A stretch of 64,000 nucleotides of DNA, from assembly GCF_020509005.1 (NCBI RefSeq), contig NC_063013.1:2666001-2730000 (forward strand). Direction: 5' to 3'. This document shows, piece by piece, positions 19,038-28,299 of the stretch (position 1 is its first letter; each line of letters begins with the position of its first letter). Below the pieces are notes generated by a model that was not told the origin of the DNA, made no database searches, and was given only the letters and a program-made list of their open reading frames with translations. Position numbers and translations under genes: made by a program. The DNA is from Fulvia fulva. Taxonomy: Eukaryota; Ascomycota; Dothideomycetes; Mycosphaerellales; Mycosphaerellaceae.

Positions 19038-22000
19038 GGTCGACGACGAGAATCACCTATACGTGGTGTCGGCTACGAACCTCTCGTCTAGCTACGAGAG
19101 AGCCAAGTATTCTTACGCTAGAGCGTCGTAGGCGCGACGGGCGCGTAGCGTAGGCGAAGCCGCGGCGAACAGAGGACTACTAGCAAAACGGGTATGAAAA
19201 CTATCCGACGAGCGTGTACTCGTGTCGGGAGCGAGTCCCTCTTCTTTCTACGTGTAAGAAGGGCGCGGAACCGTGGCCTATACGCTCGACAGGACACCTC
19301 TAGTATAAGTGCAGAATTTTCACCTCCGGAGACCGCAAACCGAGCGGGCTAAGCGACGAACATTAGACGAGCGGACTACAGAACAACAACTGAGCGGACT
19401 ATGTAACGGCGTCGAGCGGACTACGAAACAATCTGGTGTTTACTAGCGGGCAATGCGGTAGGTAGGTGGACACGCGACGAAGCCTATAAGGGCCTATTAA
19501 ACACCCGGTATAGGAACGAGGGTTTTGCCTAAGGCACTGCCTATCCCGCTACACAACGCACCTAGTCTGACATAGTAGATTGCGACGAGGAAAAGACGAT
19601 AGCCTAAGCAAGGAAAAGACGGCTGTTAGGACGGGGAAAAGACGTATAATGCAAGTGGATTAGTTCTGTGATCGGGGAGGATCGAGGGCAGGGTAATAAG
19701 GAACTTTATATTAGTTAGTAGGTAGAAACGCAAGGAGTACGCTGCCCGGCGTGGTGTGTGCCCCGAGCAGACCTGCGAGGCATAGACGGCCGCTTTCTAG
19801 AGATAGGCTACGGTAACGCGAAGGGCGTCAAAACCTAGGGCGTAGTGTATACTAGCAGCGACGGCTGACACTGTCTATACAGCCCGAGAGGACGGATGCG
19901 CATGTCGGTCAATAGAGAGCACTAAAGGGCTCAGGCCTATAGAGGTGGATATTGGCTTAAGGAGCAAATAGGGAGGGAGGGCGTAGAGGGAAGCTTTTGC
20001 TCCGGGCTAACCTCTCGAAACGAGGCTACACGGTGGTGCTAGATAAGTAGGAAAGCGCGGTTAAGACTTGTCACCTTATCTCGTAGCTAGCTTGCTAAAT
20101 ACGATTCCTTCCTTACTAAACGACGCTAGGGGTGAAGGCGATAGAGGAGCCAGCAAACGAACCACGCCGTAACTAGAAGAAGGCACGCTAGGACGACATA
20201 AGAGGCTTCCTAATAGCGAACCTACCACAGTATAGAGAACTCGAGACGACAGCTTAGCTAGATCAAGCAGCGGAACAGATTACCTCGGTCATATGGCAAG
20301 CAGCGGAACAATACACGCCGTTACTCCGGCCCTTAACGTAGTAGAAGGCCTTCTAGACCCCTAAATGCTCTACGAAGGTAAGGGAGGCTAGAAGGGCAAG
20401 GCGACAGTGGACGAAGGAGCATACCTAAGAGACGTAGGAGCAATACTGCTACGCGACATAAGAGAAGAAGGCACAGATAAGACGCGATAAGCTATAGGAC
20501 TAGAGAGCGACGATCGGGCTCGTTATAGAAAACCCGGAACAGATGTAGAGACTTGCTAAATGGGCACGACTACCTAAAGAGCAACAAGCCCCTCACTTCC
20601 CCCTAATCGTAGACCGCGAAGGGATTGCCTAGGCTACGCCCCGGGGCAAGGCAAAAGCGTTAGCCGACCATTTCTTTTCGACGTAAGTAGAGGCAGACCT
20701 TACGGACATCGACCCGAGCATATACCCGGAACCCCTAGACATAGATTAGGCGGTTAGCTCTAACATAGTAATAGGAGTCATAAGTAAGCTAAAGGGACGA
20801 AAAGCCCTAGGCCTAGACAGGATACTAAACGTACTGCTAAAAGAGTGTAGAGAAGAGATCGCGCCGAGCCTTACAAACCTATTTACCGCGTGCCTACGGC
20901 TAGGGTATCACCCGAAGCCGTATAGAGAGTCTATGACAGTAGTGCTACGCAAGCTACAGAAGGAAGACTATACTCAGCCCAAGTCGTACAGACCAATAGC
21001 ACTTCTAAATACGATAGGGAAGGTCCTAGAAAAGATAGTAGCCCAGAGACTTACGTAGCTTGCCGAGGACAACCACGTACTCCTAGCAACACAGATGGGG
21101 GGAAGAAGCTAGCGATCGACACTAATAGCAATGGAGCTAATTACGGAGCAAATCCAGACCCTCTGGCACTACGGCAGGAACCGAGCGGCGTCCTTACTAT
21201 CCCTCGACATCGTAGGGGCCTTCGACAACGTCTCACACCAAAGGCTAATACATATCCTACAGCAGAAAGGCATCCCCTAGTAGGCAACGTCGTTCGTCTT
21301 CTCCTTTCTCTAGGAACGGACGACATACCTAGTCCTAGGAAGGTACACGTCCGACCCGGTGAAGGCAGAGACTAGAATACCTTAGGGATCTACTCTCTCC
21401 CCTATCCTGTTTCTAATATTTATGTCTAATCTAATCCCCCTACTCACCTCTCCGTAAACCTTAGTATCGGGGTTCGTAGACGATATAAACATACTAGCCT
21501 AGTCAGACTCGATAGAAGAGAACTGTCGCCTCCTTAAAGATAGGCACAAGAAATGCGAGGAGTAGGCAAAGAAGCATAGTGCCCGGTTCGCCCCTGAAAA
21601 GTACCAACTTATACACTTCAGTAAAGCGAGAACACACCATAATATAAAGGCGGCGGTAAGAATCCAAGGCTACGAGACCAAGCCATCAGCGGAGCTACGA
21701 GTACTAGGGATCTAGCTCGACCCGAAGCTAAGCTAGAATGTACAGATTAAGAAAGCCCAGAGTCGAGCGTAAGTCAATAAAGCCTCGATAAAGAGGCTTA
21801 CGGCATCTACATAGGGAGCAACATTCGACAAGGCAAGAGTAATATATAAGGCGATCGTCAGACCAGCTATGTTGTACGGGGCACAGATTTGGGGAACAGG
21901 AGGCGTAGGCAAGCCGATCCCGAAACGGATAGAGCAACCCCTAAACAGGACATAGGCAGGCAACCTACGTAGGGTACTAGGCGCATACAAGACAACGTCA

Positions 22001-22963
22001 ACAAGCACGGTAGAAATGGAGACAGGAATACTACCAATCGGCCAGTATATCCGGGGAATGAGAATTTAATACGCGGCAAAGACGACAGGTTACCTAGCAC
22101 AAACCACGATCTAGGAGGCAAAGAATAAGATAGAAAGCCGCTACCGGAGAGGGGCAGGATATAGGACAAGCCAAAAAGAGGATGACCTTACGACCTTTAC
22201 GGCCGTACAGACAAGCACCGAATGGCTAGCACGAAAGGAGGAGGAGCGTAGGACTCGCCAGGCCGGCGGGAGCAAGGCTAAGACCCAAAACCTAGCGGAA
22301 CAGATAGCGAGCTGCCTATAGGAGCAGGACTGGAAAAGGAAGCCCCCTAAGACAACAGGCCCGATAGCGCTCCGAGCCTTCCAGAGACACAATTACTAGC
22401 TATATAGGGACCTGACAAGGGCCGAAGCAAGCATAGCGATCCAAATCAGGTCCGAACACATTGGATTAAGGGCCTACCTGTTCAGAAGACGCGCACTAGA
22501 CATCTATAGCCCAGCCTGCCAGTGTGGCTACCTATCGCAAAACCTAGAACATATGCTACTACGATGCCCGTAGTAGGCGAGAGGCAGGGGAAATTGGAGG
22601 TACCAAGCGGGAAGGAGAGACTACAAGTCAATTATTAGGGACAAAGGCAACATTCGCCGAATCTCTCGGTGGATACTACAGCAGGGATACCTCTAGCAGT
22701 TTAGCCTCGCGAGCGAGACGGAGGAGTGGATAGACAAGAGGCGGAAGCGAGGGGGGTGGCAGATAGGGTAGTCATCAGGGCAGGCCTATGACACTAGCGT
22801 ACCCCTAACAAGGGAAATTTAAGACGACAACGAGGAGGAAAAGACAGGCGGGAAGGAGGAGGGGTTTTCACTAACACGGTTTCCCCTCTATATATACAAA
22901 AACAAGATAGTATAGCTGCATAGGCCAAAGGGCACTACAACAGCTTAATGAAATATCTATCTA
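19038..22963 (+). mobile_element. Tad1-like LINE, lacks endonuclease, moderately RIPed
   Basis: Inserted in the gag of the RIPed gypsy with a 16-bp duplication, TCTATATAACAAGCTC (19022-19037 and 22964-22979). The 3' end is GAAATATCTATCT, an (ATCT)n tail shared with the other LINE copies. The first 1.08 kb (19038-20117) matches the 5' part of the 3,318-bp tandem units further right. From 20118 it matches ORF2 of the full-length LINE downstream of its endonuclease domain. Many CA/TG sites survive, so it is less affected by RIP than its host. Confidence 0.88.
20118..22870 (+). pseudogene. LINE ORF2 remnant: reverse transcriptase and C-terminal zinc-finger region
   Basis: A single frame with scattered TAG/TAA encodes an RT of non-LTR type. 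There is a K-LKGRKALG motif near 20790, YRPIALLN at about 20978, SLDIVGAFDNV near 21200, IPQGSTLSP (Gln RIPed to stop) near 21380, and the catalytic box FVDD at 21473-21484. Downstream are LRVLGIQLDPKLS-type thumb/connection motifs, and a C-terminal CX1CX-H-C cluster near 22515-22570 (C-Q-C-G, H, C). The upstream apurinic-type endonuclease is missing. Stops inactivate it. Confidence 0.85.
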
Positions 22964-23748
22964 TCTATATAACAAGCTCTTTACTTCGTAGCATCTTGTA
23001 GATGCGGTCGTATTCGGTGTATAGCGTAGTATACTAGGTGTTCTAGAGGTCGTTAGCTCGCTCTATTATATCGAGTTGTCTACCCTTAGTAATTGCCGTG
23101 TTGACTACTTATAGCACGAAGTCGTAGGTGGTCTTCGGGTGTTAGGATGTAAGGGTCGTAAGGTTGTCTAGGGTGACATTCTAGTATTCGGATACGAGAA
23201 TGTGTTCTGCCTCGTCGAGTGATAGATACACCTCGTCTAGGTCGCCGCCTAGGTTCTCTTCGAGCTTAAACTCGAACAGTTCTATAAAGTCAATCTCACT
23301 ACCTTCTTCTCGCTCGAAGGCCTTCTAGTAAGCTTTATCAATCTCTTGTTATAGCGCGACACCGGTGTCTACTATGACCCGCCGGTTGTCGTCCTGTGTC
23401 TAACTCTAAGGAAAAGAGGAGAGGTCGGGGAAAAGAGATGTACGCTACTTGCTTTTACCCTTAGGCTTAGGTAGCGGTAGTATGCCGCCGTTCGCTATTT
23501 ATAAAGTCATGTTGTCTAGGTTCGGGGGAGGCGTGACGGTGCCTATATCCTGACTGTCTACGAGCGCGCGACCACCTACTAATAGTGTCGCCGCGTTACG
23601 TTCTCTAGGTATCTACGCGCTATACGCCTTACCGTGTTCTATATTCTGATACGGCTCTACGCGTTCTCGAGTTCTACGGTTCTATCTGTTCCTATTATTA
23701 CGCGTCCCTTACCTAGATCCGCGATCTAGGTAGTAAGGTAGAACAAAC

Positions 23749-23932
23749 TATAAGGGCGCGCGTACTATAGGGTCCGAATGAGATAGTTGTTATTCTACGA
23801 AGCTACGAAAGAGGAGCGCGAGGCGCGGCGAAGTTATAAAGTAAAGCCAAGCCGCGCTAACCCGATGCAGAAGGTCCGCGGTTCAGCCGGGCCGACGTAG
23901 CTATAGTGAGGGGTCGCGGGCTGCCCGTAATA
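23749..23932 (-). repeat. 5' LTR of the RIPed gypsy element
   Basis: 184 bp, reverse complement of the intact LTR with a few C-to-T and G-to-A changes, both termini RIPed (TATAAG and GTAATA). Immediately left of it (23710-23746) lie the family's primer-binding site and hairpin in reverse orientation. Confidence 0.93.
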
Positions 23933-24069
23933 GCGAGTCGGGGTATAATATAAGTACCTATTAAGTAGACTTACTAGATAGCGAAGAATCTAAAGAGGAA
24001 TTGTCCTCCTAGTAACAATTCTATAGGATGTCGTCGTTTTAAGATACCGTCGTAATTAAAATGGAAGTA

Positions 24070-24130
24070 GTATAGTTCTTAGTAAAAGTAGCCCGCTCGG
24101 TAGTATAGCCTACTCGGTAGTAAAGTACGT
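24070..24130 (-). repeat. Right terminal inverted repeat of the pogo element
   Basis: Reverse complement of the left TIR, with an extra copy of the ACTACCGAG-containing segment (about 17 bp) between the terminal and inner parts. TA follows at 24131-24132. Confidence 0.82.
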
Positions 24131-24388
24131 TATAATATTAGCGGTCTAATATTAGAGATAGACAAGTACTATTTAAGAAAGTTAAAAGAGAGGTTATTTT
24201 TGGATAAAGGTAGATCTAGTATATTCTAAATGCGAAGCTTACGCAAGATTTCTCCTTATTTTAACTACTTATTATATAACCGCTATATACTTATATACTA
24301 CAATCGCTATATCGTTCAGACGGCCTCGCCGAGACGAGTATAGCGAGTAGCTTTTCTTTATATAGCGTATATATAGCGTACGCGCCGG
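24131..24388. repeat. AT-rich RIP-affected flank right of the pogo element
   Basis: Mostly TpA-rich with occasional CA/TG; composition returns to normal near 24,390. It is presumably the continuation of the sequence at 3031-3885 that the pogo element entered. Confidence 0.5.
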
Positions 24389-24697
24389 GTGGGGCGATTT
24401 TTCACGATCTCGAGTTTAGATGTTTTGAAACTCGAAGTTGTCCCGTCCCTTTCGCGGGATTTGCCGAGACGAGAACCTTGTTTCGACGCGACCTCTCTTC
24501 ATTATTCATACCATCGTCTTGCAACATACATTTCCACCAAATCATTACCATCTTCGACAGACATCGCGCCGCATCTCCCCTTCGGACCCAGGCCAGGACC
24601 ATACTACCACACTGCCTTCCCCGCGAACATGCTCATATGCCACCCCTTCGAGGCCGATGAGCATACCTGGGCAGAATTGGTAAACGTCAGCATGTGA
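24389..24697 (+). CDS. Possible short ORF at the edge of the gene island, unrecognised
   Basis: 102 codons from ATG 24389 to TGA 24695-24697, with TATA-like repeats (TATATAGCG) 20-40 bp upstream. No domain recognised; a His/Pro/Tyr-rich middle. Overlapping ORFs exist in the other frames and on the minus strand, so it may be chance. It could also be the first exon of a decayed gene. Confidence 0.2.
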   Translation: MGRFFTISSLDVLKLEVVPSLSRDLPRREPCFDATSLHYSYHRLATYISTKSLPSSTDIAPHLPFGPRPGPYYHTAFPANMLICHPFEADEHTWAELVNVSM

Positions 24698-24849
24698 TCG
24701 AGACTCAAATGGATGTATGCACGACTCACCCGGATCTCGGCTTGGTAAAGCTGGAGGTCTGCTCCTAGTTTCGCTCATCCAACTGGAATCATCGCTACTC
24801 ACGCCGCACGCCACGTGAAGGCGACAGACCATCGCACGGCTCCTGCTGG

Positions 24850-25056
24850 TTAGTACTCCTGGAGTCGGTCTTCAACCTCTGTTACCGTGGTGATCAATTC
24901 ATCGGCGTCGCTCGGTATTCGTAAACAAAAGAAATGACTCCGGCCCCAAGTCTGATCGAGCGTTTTTTGCCTCCAGAATTTTTGTCTGCCTCTCACAGCG
25001 CTGCCTCGGGTTTCAAATTTTTTTTGGTGTTCATGCCATCCTCGAAGAGCCGCCAC
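24850..25056 (-). CDS. Possible small ORF downstream of the four-exon gene
   Basis: 68 codons on the minus strand, hydrophilic and basic at the N-terminus, ending in an acidic stretch. It begins about 185 bp after the stop of the gene at 25241-26412 and might be its 3' UTR. No motif recognised. Confidence 0.18.
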   Translation of the reverse strand: MAALRGWHEHQKKFETRGSAVRGRQKFWRQKTLDQTWGRSHFFCLRIPSDADELITTVTEVEDRLQEY

Positions 25057-25240
25057 TCCTCTAGGCAGAACGTTTTGTGGTTTTAAGTATCGATCGCGTC
25101 GGGCGCGTCGTCGTCAACAAAGGAAACATGCAAGATTCGTTCCGGTTCGTTTCGGTTCAGTCCAGATTCCAGCCAAGTGGTTGTACCACCACTGGTCCAG
25201 GCTCCAGAATCCCCGGCGTAATCGAATCGAATTATCCAGT

Positions 25241-26412
25241 CTAAGCACAAGGAAAACCGGCTTTCTGGATCAGGATTCGCCACATTCTGGTCAACGACAT
25301 GGTGACTGATTCGGCCGTCTTGGACAGGAGTCCAGACTTCTCAGTCATGTCGTCTTGGGTGGCATCCTCCATGGGTTCTTTGCCGGCACTTTCGGTGGTA
25401 TCGTCAGTCTTCGCATCGCTCCAAAGCAACGAATTAGTCGTCAGAGAAATTGACGAGCTAATTGTCGACGTGATCGTGTCCCAAAGTCCGGACTTCTTCG
25501 CTTTCTTCGCCTCCTGTCGTTCCAAGATCCTTATGTGTCTCTTCTCTTTAGCAGCTGGGGACTCCATCGCACGTGCCGCGATGTAGTCGTCGAACTTCTG
25601 GTGGTTCTTCTCGACGTTCTCCTCAAACTGCTCCTTGGTAAGGATCCCGACGCTCTGGGGCGGGTCGGGTCCGTCGTGCTTCGGCCTACGAAGGGGAGCG
25701 TGTCAGTCATGGACACCGGGATCTGGTCTGGACAGCTTGGAAAGTCTTACCTCGACGGTGGCAAGTCGCCGTGTGCAATGATCTGGTTCACCACTCTCAT
25801 CTTCTCAGGCGGCAACACATCGGGGCTGGGCAACTTACAACTCGCAATCCGCTTTTCAGCTTCTTGCTCGATCCTTTCCATGTAAGCGGCCACTTGGGCG
25901 CTGTCTTCTGTCGCGTCTTCGGTGTCGGAGAGCTCGATCTTTTGCTAACAGTCAGCGACATCCTGCACCAGCTTTGGGCGCCATCGGTAGACTCACCAGT
26001 GTCGAATCATCCACTGGCAGATTCGCCTTCCTGTCTTGTCTTCTCTTGTGTCGTCGTGCAACATCGCGTACCTCTCTCCGATATTGTTCTCTTTCCTGCA
26101 GTTTTCTAGGATCGGTCGGCGGTGGTAGCTTGGGCAACTTCTTTACCCTTTCGTATTCTTCTCTCCAGGTCACGTGGCGGCGGATCTGGGTGGGCAGGGC
26201 GGGCTGGGTGTACCTCGAAACACTTTGAACGATCGGTGGCGGCCGAAGCGTTCGCAACGCTGGTACCTAAAAGCAAAGGTTACAAGGTCAGCAGAAGTCT
26301 CAGACACGCGAAGATGCCTTGCATCTTTCGGCTTGCTTACATCGCCAGTTCGTGCATAGTGGGCAAGGGCCAAGGCCCGGAGTTCCGGTGTTGGATACTG
26401 GAAACGGGACAT
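25241..26412 (-). CDS. Four-exon gene for a 326-residue uncharacterised protein
   Basis: Exons on the minus strand are 26341-26412, 25997-26266, 25751-25944 and 25241-25685 (981 nt, ATG at 26412, TAG at 25241-25243). Introns are 74, 52 and 65 bp. Their donors are GTAAGC, GTGAGT and GTAAGA, the acceptors TTTAG, GTTAG and CGTAG, and each contains a CTGAC-like branch sequence. Phases are 0, 0 and 2, and every join is open. The protein starts MSRFQYPTPELRALALAHYA. It has a basic, helical middle (about residues 60-105, rich in RR/KR/RE) and an acidic stretch SDTEDATED (about 119-127). A predicted helix (AAYMERIEQEAEKRI) and a Lys-rich segment RHIRILERQEAKKAKK (about 225-240) follow, then a Ser/Thr-rich tail. 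No enzyme motif, signal peptide or membrane helix. I recognise no family; a conserved hypothetical fungal protein is the safest description. Confidence 0.8.
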
Positions 26413-27540
26413 CTTGTGTGAGTCGTTCTTGCTGTGATTGTGGTGCTGTGCTCTGTACACATGCCGTGATTAGCGGAGCACTCGACATGATGCGAACGAT
26501 GGGGCATCGATGATGATGGTCAGTGGGCGTGCATCGTCGTCCAATGCAACTTGGTGGACAACGATGCGTGTTGGTTCGCCGCACGCATCAAACGCCTCAG
26601 GCCACAAACTGGCGTTCTGAGGGTCAGGCGGCGACAATCTTCTCCAGGCCCGTGCCTGTGGGCACAGTGCTGATGAAGATGATGGGTAGGTGCTTTGACA
26701 GCAGCTGGGTGTGCAGGTGTGATGGGTTGGGAGAACTTACCTGGTGTGTGTGTGATGAAGGAAGGAAGAAGGAGGAGGAAACGAAAGGGAAGATGACACT
26801 GGCAGAATGCTACGCACACACCACACTGCCACGTCAATAAACGTCACAGCAACACCCGTCGGACCTCTCTGTACTCGGGACAGAGACGGCATGCCGATAG
26901 TATGGGCCGACACCGAATGCTGGCGAAGCCGACGGCTTTCGAGACTGGTGAGCAAGTGCTCGCCCTTCCAGTGTGGGCATCAAAGCGTGCCCAACTTGAT
27001 CTGAGTGTGGCTGGGAGTGCCTGAGGTGATCGCAAAAAATGTCAGCCTCAACATCCTGTTGAATCTTCGGGGCACAGGAGCATCCACCCGGCCGAATGAA
27101 CAGGCGGCATGCCGAGTTGACAACCCGACCGAGACCAACCGAAAGGCACCGGAAGCATCACAAGGGTCAGGATAGGATCGAGTCGACCATTGTGGCCTCG
27201 TCCATTGCCACAGCAAGAGACTGGAGATGAGCATCCATCCTGATGTGCGGCGGGCCTGAAAGCACAACAGTCTGAGCCCCGGCGTCTTACCCTCCCCGTT
27301 GAGGCGACTGTGTTATGCCGAGGCCTTCTGCTCCTCTCGACCTCACTGTAGGTCCTCTCTTCGCCATGAACAAGGACCTAGATGTAAGCAGTGCAGTTCT
27401 GCCACGACACAAGCTCTTTGGGGTCCGATGGTCATCTTGACCAGACACCTACATGTAAGTCTAGCGTCTCGAGGCTACGCGCACGCAGCGAACGTGACTC
27501 TGCGCATATCAGCGGCTCCAAAGTTGCAAGCTAAGAAAGT
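26413..27540. other. Intergenic part of the gene island
   Basis: Normal composition. Short overlapping ORFs on both strands show no domain or reliable splicing. The stretch next to 26412 should contain the promoter of the minus-strand gene; read on that strand, pyrimidine-rich sequence (about 26755-26790) lies some 350 bp upstream. A decayed or very short gene between 26,800 and 27,300 cannot be excluded. Confidence 0.45.
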
Positions 27541-27724
27541 ACTTACTTTTAAAATCTAGTTATCTTAATATTAGACTAAGTTAACTATTTATAGAAATAT
27601 AAATATAATTACTATGAGTTATACGTATAGACTAAGAGTATAGATTCTGTATTTTAAAAATTAATAATAGTAAGCGTAGCTTATATCTTTATAATTAATA
27701 AATTTACTAGAAAACGATAGAATT
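27541..27724. repeat. Start of the second RIPed zone
   Basis: Sharp change from normal composition to AT-rich sequence poor in CpA/TpG. No coding or element signature recognised before the solo LTR. Confidence 0.5.
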
Positions 27725-27908
27725 TATAAAAGACGACCCGCGACCCTTTACCTCGGATACGTCGGGCCGGGTAAACGCCGGACCTTCTATATTAGGACTT
27801 ATATAGCTTAGCGCTTCCTTATAAGCCCGCCGTATCTCGTACTTCTCTTTATAGCTTCGTAGAATAATAACTGTCTTATTCGGACCCTATTATATACGCG
27901 CTCTTATA
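27725..27908 (+). repeat. Diverged, RIPed solo LTR of the gypsy family
   Basis: Aligns over its whole length, also 184 bp, with the intact gypsy LTR. Shared landmarks are CCCGCGACCC, GTCGGGCCGG, GGACCTTCT, TAGCTTCGTAGAA and TTCGGACCCTA. Besides RIP-type changes it has substitutions that RIP does not explain, so it belongs to an older or sister lineage. No internal sequence adjoins it and no clear 5-bp duplication remains. Confidence 0.78.
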
Positions 27909-27994
27909 TTAAGACAACTTATAAAGTTTATAGAGCTCTAACTAGCTTATATATAATAAAAAAAGTAATAGGGCTCCGAGAGATTATATAAAAC

Positions 27995-28229
27995 TGTTAA
28001 ACAGGTACGGGTAGATAGTAGCGGAGTGGAGTAAGAGATCAATCTTTAACTGACTAATAGCACTAGTATATAGCAATGTATTAGGAACTAATATGTTGAT
28101 TGTGTTGGATGTCTATCTAAGCTAAAGGGGAGAGAAGGTATCTCCCTACAAGCTGAGTCATCGTAGATGCCTTAGGCTACCAGATCACTTCCTAGTTGTT
28201 GACTCCCTTTAAGATGCTACATCTTAACA
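27995..28229 (-). repeat. 3' LTR of the copia element
   Basis: 235 bp, TGTTAA to TTAACA, only lightly RIPed compared with its partner. Confidence 0.93.
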
Positions 28230-28299
28230 CTCCTACTTATCTCGTATAGGAGGTTACAGTCTGCTCACTTCCTGTCAATAGTACTTGGACCTTTTTATG

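Larger units (their letters stand above)
17963..23610 (-). pseudogene. RIPed gypsy gag remnant, broken by a LINE insertion
   Basis: Minus-strand counterpart of the intact gag (11056-13182). The part nearest pol is at 10331-10735, on the other side of the intact gypsy insertion. The middle is at 17963-19021 and the N-terminal part at 22980-23610, separated by the LINE at 19038-22963. The Gly/Asp-rich and Arg-rich tract is seen reversed at about 18590-18800. CAG/CAA codons are changed to TAG/TAA throughout and the expected start codon is RIPed. Confidence 0.88.
5545..23932 (-). mobile_element. RIPed Ty3/gypsy chromovirus (minus strand), target of two later insertions
   Basis: Two 184-bp LTRs (5545-5728 and 23749-23932) are flanked by the 5-bp duplication GCGAG (5540-5544 and 23933-23937). 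Internal sequence on the minus strand is collinear with the intact element at 10736-17957: pol at 5729-10330, gag at 10331-10735, continuing at 17963-19021 and then 22980-23610. Nearly every CpA/TpG of the intact copy is TpA here, giving dozens of stops. Taking out the inner gypsy and the LINE restores an element of about 7.2 kb. It is the middle layer of the nest, younger than the pogo and older than the two insertions. Confidence 0.93.
3886..24130 (+). mobile_element. Fot1/pogo-type (DD35D) DNA transposon, RIPed, split by a gypsy element
   Basis: Both ends carry the inverted repeat starting ACGTACTTTACTACCGAG. It reads forward at 3886 and as reverse complement ending at 24130, and is flanked by TA on both sides (3884-3885, 24131-24132), the expected target duplication of this superfamily. 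Removing the gypsy insertion and one TSD copy (5545-23937) leaves about 1.85 kb, the usual size of fungal Fot1-like elements. The transposase remnant lies at about 3950-5540. The right TIR carries a small internal duplication of ACTACCGAG that is absent from the left TIR. Confidence 0.85.

Noticed and set aside
21141..22392. Several overlapping minus-strand ORFs (for example 21728-21937, 21867-22169 and 22141-22392)
   Set aside because: All antisense to the LINE ORF2 remnant and without coherent domains.
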